Notes: a model not told the origin generated them from the sequence alone. Counted from the first letter of the stretch, positions 1 through 5,629 are shown. The stretch: 5,680 nt of DNA from an uncultured Lachnospiraceae bacterium (GCA_902803245.1 CADCPJ010000204.1:1-5680), one strand, 5' to 3'. Numbers and translations are program-made.

Positions 1-765
1 AGGTCGCTCGCGCTTCTGGCCCTGCCGCTCCTCCTCATCTATATCCAGCCGGATATGAAGGACACGCTGATTATCTTCATCGTTTTCGCGATCCTCTATT
101 ACATTGCGGGGCTGAGCTACAAGTACATCCTGGCCGTCCTCGTGGTCGTCGTTCCGGTCGGAGTCATTTTCATGAGTATCGTCGTCCAGCCGGACCAGTC
201 CCTCATAAAGGACTACCAGAGAAAGAGAATCATGGCTTTCCTCTATCCGGACAACGAGGAATACACGGACGACACGACCCAGCAGAACAATTCGGTCGTC
301 GCTATCGGGAGCGGAAAGCTCTCCGGCAAAGGGCTCAACAACTCGGATGTCTCCTCGGCCAACAAGGGCAATTTCATCGCCGAGATCTACGCGGACTTCA
401 TATTCGCGGTGGCAGGAGAGGAGCTCGGCTTTCTCGGGAGCGCGGGCATCGTCATACTGCTCCTTCTCATTGTGCTGGAATGTCTTCTCATTTCTTTAAG
501 GGCCAAGAACCTGGCCGGGAGGATATTTGCATGCGGGATGGCGTCCCTCATCGCGATTCAGAGCTTCATCAACATCGGAGTCGCGACCCGCATGCTGCCA
601 AATACCGGGACGCCGCTGCCATTTGTAAGCTACGGCCTCACGTCGCTTCTCACGCTTTTCCTCGGTATGGGGATCGTGCTGAACGTGGGACTTCAGACGA
701 AGATAAGGCTCAGCACGTTTGCTGAGAGAATGCGCAAGGAAAGTGCAGTCAGAGGATTATCATGA
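1..765 (+). CDS. SEDS-family peptidoglycan glycosyltransferase (FtsW/RodA/SpoVE type), 5'-truncated by the window
   Basis: The reading frame is open from base 1, so this is the C-terminal 254 residues of a protein whose start lies upstream; the ATG at 55 is internal. SEDS proteins are multi-pass membrane enzymes that polymerise lipid II into glycan strands. Visible family marks are QPD (residues 16-18 of the visible part), an AIGSGKLSGKGL stretch before the large extracellular loop, ADFIFAVAGEELGF with the Asp (codon 394-396) that aligns with the essential SEDS aspartate, and the C-terminal LPNTGTPLPFVSYG signature (about 595-636). Several hydrophobic segments fit membrane helices. Two departures from textbook FtsW/RodA are QPDMKD where QPDLGT is usual, and SYGLTS where SYGGSS is usual. 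The gene overlaps the carboxypeptidase gene by ATGA, implying one operon and coupled translation. I cannot tell FtsW from RodA without the N-terminus, so no symbol is given. Confidence 0.93.
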   Translation, partial: RSLALLALPLLLIYIQPDMKDTLIIFIVFAILYYIAGLSYKYILAVLVVVVPVGVIFMSIVVQPDQSLIKDYQRKRIMAFLYPDNEEYTDDTTQQNNSVVAIGSGKLSGKGLNNSDVSSANKGNFIAEIYADFIFAVAGEELGFLGSAGIVILLLLIVLECLLISLRAKNLAGRIFACGMASLIAIQSFINIGVATRMLPNTGTPLPFVSYGLTSLLTLFLGMGIVLNVGLQTKIRLSTFAERMRKESAVRGLS

Positions 766-1811
766 CCACAACGGATACAGCACCGAAAAAGAGGAATAAG
801 CCGGCCGGGAATGGGGACAGCAGGATGAGAGTGACGATCATCCTGACCCTCATCTTCTTTGCCGCGCTGATCGCTCTGATCCTCGTCGTCCTCATCGGGA
901 GGCATACGAGAAACCTTCCGCTTCCGCTCCCGTGGAGCAACGAGAAGATGGTCTACACCTCGGCCGAGCAGTCCGCGATGCAGGCGAAATCCGCCTTCTC
1001 TTCGAATCTGTGTGTCGGCGGCAACAACGTCTCAAATGAGAACATCGTCCTCGATGGAAATGAAAAAGGCGGACTCTACTCGCTCGATGACCGGAGCGTG
1101 GTCTTCTCGAAGGATATGTATGAGAAGGTCTACCCGGCCAGCATCACGAAGCTCATGACGGCGATCCTCGCGCTCAAATCCGGCAAGATGGACGAGACGG
1201 TGACGATTCAGTGGCAGGATCTCGAGCTTGAATCCGGTTCTCAGGTCGTGGGACTTCGGATCGGAGACGTGGTGTCCATGCAGTCGCTCCTTCGCGGCCT
1301 CCTCATTCACTCGGGAAATGACGCCGCACAGGCCATAGCGAGAGTGGTGGGCGGATCGCAGGAGAAGTTCGTGGAAATGATGAACGAGGAGCTTCAAAGA
1401 ATCGGAGCTACCGGGAGCCATTTTACGAATCCCACCGGACTTCACGACGAGAACCACTACACGACCGTCTACGACATCTATCTGATGCTGAACGAGGCCA
1501 TGAAGTACGACGAGTTCGTCAGCATCTCCCAGGTTCCCGTATATGACTTTGTGTACCACAACGCGGACGGGGAGGAGCTTCACGTGACCCTCGACTCGAC
1601 CGACCACTACCTGACCGGAGAGGTGGAGCCCCCGAAGGACGTCACTGTTCTCGGCGGAAAGACCGGAACGACGGCCGCGGCCGGCAACTGCCTCGCAGTC
1701 TTTGCACAGAATGCCTACGGACAGCTCTACATCGCCATCGTCGTGGGCGCGCCCTCCAAGGATGTTCTGTACAATGACATGAATCAGCTGCTCGCCGAGG
1801 CAAATGTGTAG
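762..1811 (+). CDS. D-alanyl-D-alanine carboxypeptidase, peptidase S11 family, N-terminally membrane anchored
   Basis: A 349-residue penicillin-binding protein of the DacA/DacF type, expected to remove the terminal D-Ala from peptidoglycan pentapeptides on the outer face of the membrane. All three active-site motifs are present: SxxK as S127-I-T-K130 with the catalytic Ser, SGN at 184-186, and KTG at 300-302 followed by TTAAAGNC. A GLHDENHYTT stretch near 226-235 is typical of clostridial members. The N-terminus is basic (KKRNK) and followed by one hydrophobic helix at about 24-46 with no obvious cleavage site, so it looks like a signal anchor. The chain ends soon after the catalytic domain, without the C-terminal domain and amphipathic anchor of E. 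coli PBP5. The ATG start is supported by AGAGG at 751-755 and by the 4-base ATGA overlap with the SEDS gene. Family assignment is firm; which paralogue it is cannot be decided. Confidence 0.95.
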   Translation: MTTTDTAPKKRNKPAGNGDSRMRVTIILTLIFFAALIALILVVLIGRHTRNLPLPLPWSNEKMVYTSAEQSAMQAKSAFSSNLCVGGNNVSNENIVLDGNEKGGLYSLDDRSVVFSKDMYEKVYPASITKLMTAILALKSGKMDETVTIQWQDLELESGSQVVGLRIGDVVSMQSLLRGLLIHSGNDAAQAIARVVGGSQEKFVEMMNEELQRIGATGSHFTNPTGLHDENHYTTVYDIYLMLNEAMKYDEFVSISQVPVYDFVYHNADGEELHVTLDSTDHYLTGEVEPPKDVTVLGGKTGTTAAAGNCLAVFAQNAYGQLYIAIVVGAPSKDVLYNDMNQLLAEANV

Positions 1812-1812
1812 C

Positions 1813-1835
1813 GGGGCACTTGCCCCTTGTATTTT
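1813..1835 (+). terminator. Probable intrinsic terminator after the carboxypeptidase gene
   Basis: Two bases after the stop codon, GGGGC (1813-1817) and GCCCC (1822-1826) form a GC-only 5-bp stem around an ACTT loop, followed by TTGTATTTT. The stem is short and the T-tract interrupted, so termination may be partial. The tail overlaps the -35 region of the next promoter. Confidence 0.5.
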
Positions 1836-1855
1836 GCCGGGGGGTCTCGTATAAT
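1827..1855 (+). promoter_or_regulatory. Sigma-A type promoter for the P-loop/HlyD-like gene pair
   Basis: A perfect -10 box TATAAT (1850-1855) lies 17 bases after TTGTAT (1827-1832), which matches the TTG core of the -35 consensus only. Transcription would begin near 1862, giving a leader of about 75 bases that is visibly more AT-rich than the neighbouring genes. The position right after a terminator-like hairpin and before a strong ribosome binding site supports the call. Confidence 0.7.
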
Positions 1856-1920
1856 ATTTGTAAGATTTGTGGCAAATTCTGTCGGTTTTTGAACAGCAAT
1901 ATGGGTAAAACAACCACTAG

Positions 1921-1927
1921 AAGGAGG
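1921..1927 (+). promoter_or_regulatory. Strong ribosome binding site that fixes the P-loop gene start
   Basis: AAGGAGG lies nine bases before ATG 1937. It settles the start against an in-frame TTG at 1820, which would place the promoter inside the gene and add 39 residues unlike the rest of the protein. Confidence 0.88.
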
Positions 1928-1936
1928 AAATCACCA

Positions 1937-2356
1937 ATGGTTCAGTTAGTCGTAGGACAGAAGGGCAAGGGCAAGACAACAGAGATCCTCAACCGCGCAA
2001 ATGAGGAGATCAAGACAGCCCGCGGGAATATCGTTTTTATCGACCGGAACAATGCACATATGTATGAGCTCAACAACAAGATCCGCCTGATCGACATCTC
2101 CAGATATCCGCTCGTCGACAGCCATGAGTTTGTGGGCTTTATATGCGGCATCATTTCCCAGGATCATGACCTTCAGTCCATGTATCTTGACGGATTTATG
2201 AAGTGCGCGAAGCTCGAGGGCCAGGACGTGACGGACACGATCCTCCGCCTTGACAAGCTGAGCTCCATGTACAATATCAATCTCGTGATCTCTGTTTCCC
2301 TCGATCAGGACGAGCTCTCGGAAGCTCTTCACGACAAGGTTCTCGTCAGTCTTTGA
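1937..2356 (+). CDS. Small P-loop NTPase of unknown function (conserved clostridial type, sometimes labelled PilT-like)
   Basis: A 139-residue soluble protein. The N-terminus carries a textbook Walker A motif, GQKGKGKTT (residues 7-15), directly after a first beta strand MVQLVV. NIVFIDRN (31-38) looks like a second strand. SMYLD (81-85) is a plausible Walker B strand ending in Asp, and NLVISVS (115-121) could be a sensor strand. There are no membrane segments or signal peptide, so it should be cytoplasmic. I recall similar proteins in Lachnospiraceae annotated as twitching motility protein PilT or hypothetical, but it lacks the length and domains of a real PilT, so I assign no function. The start follows a strong Shine-Dalgarno and a clear promoter. 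The stop TGA shares its last base with the ATG of the HlyD-like gene, so the two are probably made together. Nucleotide binding is well supported; role and partner are unknown. Confidence 0.88.
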   Translation: MVQLVVGQKGKGKTTEILNRANEEIKTARGNIVFIDRNNAHMYELNNKIRLIDISRYPLVDSHEFVGFICGIISQDHDLQSMYLDGFMKCAKLEGQDVTDTILRLDKLSSMYNINLVISVSLDQDELSEALHDKVLVSL

Positions 2357-3750
2357 TGGACAGCTCATTTTTCAAGAGAGTGAAAAAGGAATCTGATAAC
2401 AGTCATTCCGGTATTCGGCGCCTCTTCACGCTGAATATCGGAACGATTGTTTTTGGCGTCCTTTTTATCTATATCATCATCAGCATCCTTCTCTACGTGA
2501 CGGCGACCCACGTGAGATCCTACCAGGTGACTTCGGGGCCCCTTGCGAGAAATGCTGTCTACACGGGCATTGCCGTCTACTCGGAGAAGGTGATCACCGC
2601 AGACAACACCGGATATGTGGACTACTATGCGGGCGACCACTCGAAGGTAAAGAGCGGCGGCATCGTCTACGGGGTGAGCCCGACAAAGCTGCCGGAGACG
2701 GAAGTCGTGCCGGATCAGGCGACCGTAAGGAAGATCCTGAAGGACTGCGAGGAGTTCTCTCAGACCTTCACGCCGACGAACTTCCATGACGTGTACTCGC
2801 TTCGCTATCTTCTTGAGGGCGAGCTCTTAAATGAAGTGCTGAGGCAGCGCATCGCCTCCGGACTCACCTCCACCTCACTGTCCCTCGGCGGTTCCACGAT
2901 CTGCGTCTCCCCTTCCGACGGCGTCACCTGCTACTCCATGGACGGGTACGAGAACTTCAACGCGAACCTCCTGTCCGAGGGCGTCTTTGACGAGAAATCC
3001 TACCGGATGATTCACTTAAAGAGCGGCGACAGGATTCTCGCGGGAGATCCCGTGTACCGGCTCATCACCTCCGAGGACTGGTCGCTCTACATCCAGCTCA
3101 CGGCAAAGCAGATCGTGAAGCTGAACACCACGTCGAATATCCGGGTCCGGTTTTTGAAAGACGGAGTGACGCAGAACGCGTCATTTACCATCATCGAGAG
3201 CGGCGACGGGAATTACTACGGGAGGCTCGACTTTAACAGCGGCCTCGTCCGCTATCTGGACAACCGCTTTATCGACATCGAGCTCGTCACAAACAGCGCC
3301 GTGGGACTGAAGATTCCGGTCTCCTCGATTGTGACGAAGCAGTTCTTCACCATCCCGGAAGAATATTCGACATACGGAGGGAACAAGAAGAACATCGGTT
3401 TCCTCAAGGCGTCGACGGACAGGAACGGCAATGCATCGACGACATTCATAACGCCGACCATCTACAATCACGCCGACGGGAAGTACTATGTGGATGAGAG
3501 CGCGTTCCACGAGGGGGATATCATCATCCGCGACGGCTCCACGGAGCGCTATATACTGAGGGACCGCGCCTCAATGGAAGGCGTGTACTGCATGAACAAG
3601 GGCTACGCGGTCTTTAGAAGAATCAACATCCTCGATAAAAATGAGGACTACTGCATCGTGGAAAAAGGCACTCCCTACGGAATCGCGCAGTTCGACAACA
3701 TCGTGGAAAATGCCTCCTCCGTAAAGGAGTCGCAGATCACCGCACACTGA
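2356..3750 (+). CDS. HlyD-like single-pass membrane protein (membrane fusion/adaptor fold)
   Basis: A 464-residue protein with a basic N-terminal tail (about 1-25), one hydrophobic helix at about 28-49, and a long remainder predicted to lie outside the membrane. Residues about 70-107, with VYTGIAVYSEKVI, GYVDYY and VKSGGIVYGV, resemble the first half of the biotinyl-lipoyl-like sandwich of HlyD proteins. A second half appears as SPSDGVTCYSMDGYE and then SGDRILAGDPVYRLITSEDW. The stretch between them is short and not clearly coiled-coil, unlike classical HlyD with its long helical hairpin. A later GLKIPVSSIV segment is typical of the barrel domain. ATG 2356 is preferred over TTG 2353 because it forms a TGATG junction with the P-loop gene; there is no good Shine-Dalgarno, so it probably depends on coupling. 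No ABC or RND partner is present. Similar genes sit beside sepF in clostridia, suggesting an envelope or division role, which is inference. Confidence 0.85.
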   Translation: MDSSFFKRVKKESDNSHSGIRRLFTLNIGTIVFGVLFIYIIISILLYVTATHVRSYQVTSGPLARNAVYTGIAVYSEKVITADNTGYVDYYAGDHSKVKSGGIVYGVSPTKLPETEVVPDQATVRKILKDCEEFSQTFTPTNFHDVYSLRYLLEGELLNEVLRQRIASGLTSTSLSLGGSTICVSPSDGVTCYSMDGYENFNANLLSEGVFDEKSYRMIHLKSGDRILAGDPVYRLITSEDWSLYIQLTAKQIVKLNTTSNIRVRFLKDGVTQNASFTIIESGDGNYYGRLDFNSGLVRYLDNRFIDIELVTNSAVGLKIPVSSIVTKQFFTIPEEYSTYGGNKKNIGFLKASTDRNGNASTTFITPTIYNHADGKYYVDESAFHEGDIIIRDGSTERYILRDRASMEGVYCMNKGYAVFRRINILDKNEDYCIVEKGTPYGIAQFDNIVENASSVKESQITAH

Positions 3751-3752
3751 CT

Positions 3753-3770
3753 TTTCGGCCTCCGGCGAAA
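3753..3770 (+). other. Small hairpin just after the HlyD-like gene
   Basis: TTTCG-G-CC (3753-3760) pairs with GGCGAAA (3764-3770) around TCC, with one bulged G. No T-run follows, so it does not look like an intrinsic terminator; it may stabilise the mRNA end or be incidental. Transcription could continue into the yggS-sepF pair. Confidence 0.3.
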
Positions 3771-3781
3771 CTGCCTGCTAT

Positions 3782-3819
3782 TTGGCACAGGTCTTCCACA
3801 GACATCATTTTTATAGAAT
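3782..3819 (+). promoter_or_regulatory. Weak candidate promoter ahead of yggS-sepF
   Basis: The 147-base spacer before GTG 3898 contains an AT-rich TATAGAAT (3812-3819), which includes TAGAAT, a 5/6 match to a -10 box. A good -35-like TTGGCA (3782-3787) lies 26 bases before it, too far to pair. At normal spacing only poor -35 matches exist (around 3792-3798). A small AAGAT/ATCTT dyad (3824-3836) follows. A promoter here is possible but not shown. Confidence 0.3.
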
Positions 3820-3886
3820 AGGGAAGATCTCATCTTTGCCATATGCTTACGCCGGATGGACAGGAAGGAACAATTGAGAGAGAACC

Positions 3887-3893
3887 GGGAGGA
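3887..3893 (+). promoter_or_regulatory. Ribosome binding site supporting the GTG start of yggS
   Basis: GGGAGGA lies 4 bases before GTG 3898. The in-frame ATG 3856 has no purine-rich site upstream, and an in-frame TTG at 3874 has a moderate one (AGGAAGGA). The GTG has the best match. Confidence 0.65.
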
Positions 3894-3897
3894 ACCT

Positions 3898-4599
3898 GTG
3901 AAGGATTACTTAAAGGAAAACCTTCGGGAAGTGAAGGAAAGAATTGAGGAGCACTGCAAATTAAGCGGGCGGAACCCCGATGAGGTGCTCCTTCTCGCGG
4001 TCAGCAAGACCAAGCCGGAGGAGGACATCATGGCCCTCTACGAGATGGGCGTCCGGGACTTCGGAGAGAATTATGTGCAGGAGCTTGAGAAGAAGCGGGA
4101 GCATCTGCCGGATGACATCCGCTGGCATATGATCGGGCACCTGCAGAAGAACAAGGTGAAATATATTGCCGGTTATGTCAGCATGATCCACTCGGTCGAC
4201 TCTCTTTTGCTTGCGCAGGTCATCGAGAAGGAGGCCGCAAAGCATGACCGGGTGATCCCGGTCCTCATCGAGGTCAACGTCGGCGAAGAGGACACGAAGT
4301 TCGGGGTGAGCATGGAGGACGCCCCGAAGCTTGCCGCTGAGATAAAGAAGATGCCTCATGTGGAGCTCAGGGGTCTCATGACCAGCGCCCCTTATGTGAA
4401 AGACCCCGAGGAAGACCGCCCGGTGTTCCGGAAATTGCGCCAATTAAGTGTTGACATGAATTTAGAAAACGATAATAATGAGAAAGTGGTTGTCCTCAGC
4501 ATGGGGATGTCCAATGACTATGGAATCGCAATCGAAGAAGGTTCGAACTGTGTGCGGATCGGAACAGATCTCTTCGGGGCGAGAGATTATACGAAATGA
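3898..4599 (+). CDS. yggS: YggS/YlmE family pyridoxal-phosphate-binding homeostasis protein (PLPBP)
   Basis: A 233-residue cytoplasmic single-domain protein of the alanine-racemase-like TIM-barrel fold. The family binds PLP and affects vitamin B6 and amino-acid balance, with no proven enzymatic reaction. Counting from GTG 3898, AVSKTKP (34-40) carries the PLP lysine K37, close to K36 of E. coli YggS. Further family marks are GENYVQE (56-62), WHMIGHLQKNK (76-86), HSVDS (98-102), VLIEVN (122-127), KFG (134-136), GLMT (159-162), LSMGMSNDY (200-208) and GTDLFGARDY (222-231). The upstream ATG at 3856 would add 14 residues, charged and unlike the family, without a ribosome binding site, so the GTG is preferred; the ATG form cannot be excluded. 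It lies 44 bases before sepF, the arrangement known from ylmE-sepF in Gram-positive bacteria, and both are probably on one transcript. Confidence 0.93.
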   Translation: MKDYLKENLREVKERIEEHCKLSGRNPDEVLLLAVSKTKPEEDIMALYEMGVRDFGENYVQELEKKREHLPDDIRWHMIGHLQKNKVKYIAGYVSMIHSVDSLLLAQVIEKEAAKHDRVIPVLIEVNVGEEDTKFGVSMEDAPKLAAEIKKMPHVELRGLMTSAPYVKDPEEDRPVFRKLRQLSVDMNLENDNNEKVVVLSMGMSNDYGIAIEEGSNCVRIGTDLFGARDYTK

Positions 4600-4601
4600 G
4601 A

Positions 4602-4626
4602 TCGGGTGCTTTTTAAGGGCGCCCGG
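4602..4626 (+). other. Hairpin in the yggS-sepF spacer, just upstream of the sepF ribosome binding site
   Basis: TCGGGTGC (4602-4609) can pair with GCGCCCGG (4619-4626) over 8 positions including two G-U pairs, with a TTTTTAAGG loop. AAAT rather than a T-run follows, and the sepF Shine-Dalgarno GGAGA (4631-4635) begins 4 bases later. It may tune sepF translation or mark an mRNA processing point. Confidence 0.4.
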
Positions 4627-4643
4627 AAATGGAGATATAGTAC

Positions 4644-5396
4644 ATGAGCCTGATCGACCGCTTCCTCAACGCCATTAAGTTGAATGATGACTTCGATGAC
4701 GAAGAAGATTTTTTGGATGAAGAGGATGCCGATCCGGATGATCCGGACGAGGACCCGGCAAAGTCCAGGCCGAAGAGGCGTTTCTTCAGCCGGTTCGGCT
4801 CAGACGACGAAGACGATGATGAGGATATAAGCGAGGCAGACGACGAGCCCGCATCAAGGAGAAGGAACAGCTCTTCCTCTTCGAGAAGCCGCTATTCCTC
4901 GACGCGGACAAGCGAGAGGGCTTCTTCCGGCAGCACAAGATCGTCGTCCCGCTCAGCAGAGACGGGCAGTGCATCCACAGCGAGAACCGTCGGTTATGCG
5001 TCCCGGAACTCCGCATACAGGGAGGAGAAGAAGGAGAGCAGCTACGAGGGCAGAAAGAAGCAGCAGAAGGTCACCCCGATTCGCAAGAAGAGTTCTTTAT
5101 CCGGCAATATGGAAGTGAATGTCATTCGTCCTTCCTCGATGGAGGACACAAGGGATATCGCGGATACGCTTATGGGAAACTGCACCGTGGTTCTCAACCT
5201 CGAGGGCCTCGATGTGGATATCGCCCAGCGCGTCATCGACTTCACGTGCGGTGTGTGCTACTCGCTGCACGGGAATCTTCAGAAGGTATCCAGCTATATC
5301 TTCATACTGACACCGGAGAATGTGGAGCTCTCGGGGGATTTTCAGAGCATCCTGAGCGGTGCTTTCGATTTGACTCCGATGCGGAACAGCTACTAA
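4644..5396 (+). CDS. sepF: Cell division protein SepF with an unusually long acidic and Ser/Arg-rich linker
   Basis: SepF binds FtsZ and the membrane and helps organise and anchor the Z-ring. The N-terminal MSLIDRFLNAIKL is the expected amphipathic membrane-targeting helix. The C-terminal domain (about 156-240) matches the family: MEVNVIRPSSMEDTRDIAD, CTVVLNLEGLDVDIAQRVIDF, then CGVCYSLHGNLQKVSSYIFILTPENVELSGDF split over 202-233. The middle is long and low in complexity: an acidic stretch at 15-38 with a DPDDPD repeat (tandem 9-base repeat 4731-4748), a basic patch KSRPKRRFFSRF (40-51), a second acidic run (54-68), a Ser/Arg-rich stretch (71-105), and a Lys/Glu-rich part up to 150. At 250 residues it is about 100 longer than B. 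subtilis SepF. ATG 4644 has GGAGA eight bases upstream. The stop is followed by a terminator, so this is the last gene of its transcript. Confidence 0.96.
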   Translation: MSLIDRFLNAIKLNDDFDDEEDFLDEEDADPDDPDEDPAKSRPKRRFFSRFGSDDEDDDEDISEADDEPASRRRNSSSSSRSRYSSTRTSERASSGSTRSSSRSAETGSASTARTVGYASRNSAYREEKKESSYEGRKKQQKVTPIRKKSSLSGNMEVNVIRPSSMEDTRDIADTLMGNCTVVLNLEGLDVDIAQRVIDFTCGVCYSLHGNLQKVSSYIFILTPENVELSGDFQSILSGAFDLTPMRNSY

Positions 5397-5411
5397 AAAG
5401 TGTGTATAAGC

Positions 5412-5453
5412 GAAGACATCAGCTTCCATCGGCAGGCTGGTGCCTTTCTTTTT
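5412..5453 (+). terminator. Intrinsic terminator after sepF
   Basis: GAAG-A-CATCAGC (5412-5423) pairs with GCTGGTG-C-CTTT (5436-5447) over 11 pairs with one A-C mismatch and two G-U pairs, around a 12-base loop. The tract TTTCTTTTT (5445-5453) follows directly and partly joins the stem. It begins 16 bases after the sepF stop, as expected for the end of the operon. Confidence 0.75.
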
Positions 5454-5549
5454 ATGACTGCTTTCAGCAAAAAGCGGCTGCCCGGGAGATAAAAGCACGG
5501 CGCCGTCAGGGCGCTTCGTCAACCTGCATAGCTTAAGTTTTGGGTAACT

Positions 5550-5603
5550 GTTCAGCACCCCCGGCATTCGGGACGTTTTACGTCCCGAATACCGGGCGTT
5601 CAG
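5550..5603. repeat. Strong inverted repeat bracketed by 6-base direct repeats GTTCAG
   Basis: ATTCGGGACGT (5566-5576) and ACGTCCCGAAT (5580-5590) are perfect inverted copies around a TTT loop. After one C-A mismatch the stem continues with CCCGG (5560-5564) and CCGGG (5592-5596), 16 pairs in all. No T-run follows, so it is not a normal intrinsic terminator. GTTCAG occurs on both sides (5550-5555 and 5598-5603), leaving a 42-base core. It could be an interspersed palindromic or MITE-like element, or a structured RNA part; the sequence alone does not decide. Confidence 0.65.
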
Positions 5604-5629
5604 AGAGGCTCCGCGTCTTGTCCGCCCCG

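Noticed and set aside
1032..1913. Long open frame (293 codons) on the - strand opposite the carboxypeptidase gene
   Set aside because: It lies antisense to a gene with all catalytic motifs, has a His/Val/Arg-rich composition typical of shadow frames in GC-rich DNA, and shows no family resemblance.
1820..1936. TTG start extending the P-loop protein by 39 residues
   Set aside because: It would span the promoter and the AAGGAGG site, and the extra residues (Cys/Arg-rich) do not resemble a P-loop N-terminus, which normally begins with the strand before Walker A.
2353..2355. TTG start for the HlyD-like gene
   Set aside because: The adjacent ATG at 2356 is the standard choice and gives the TGATG coupling junction.
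3782..3787. TTGGCA as a -35 box with a -10 at normal spacing
   Set aside because: The sequence 17 bases downstream (TCATTT) is a poor -10, and the better TAGAAT lies 26 bases away.
4731..4748. Tandem 9-base repeat (GATCCGGAT, GATCCGGAC) as a possible mobile or regulatory repeat
   Set aside because: It encodes the DPD-DPD part of the acidic SepF linker and is explained by low-complexity coding sequence.
5246..5536. Open frame of 96 codons on the + strand overlapping the end of sepF
   Set aside because: It is a shifted frame of the SepF domain that continues through the terminator; no ribosome binding site of note and no recognisable product.
5548..5554. CTGTTCA, the reverse complement of TGAACAG in the leader at 1890-1896
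   Set aside because: A 7-base match between two places in a 5.7-kb window is expected by chance.
5604..5629. CTCCGCG followed by TCCGCCCC, reminiscent of a T-box antiterminator
   Set aside because: The invariant TGGNACCGCG core is absent and no specifier stem is recognisable.
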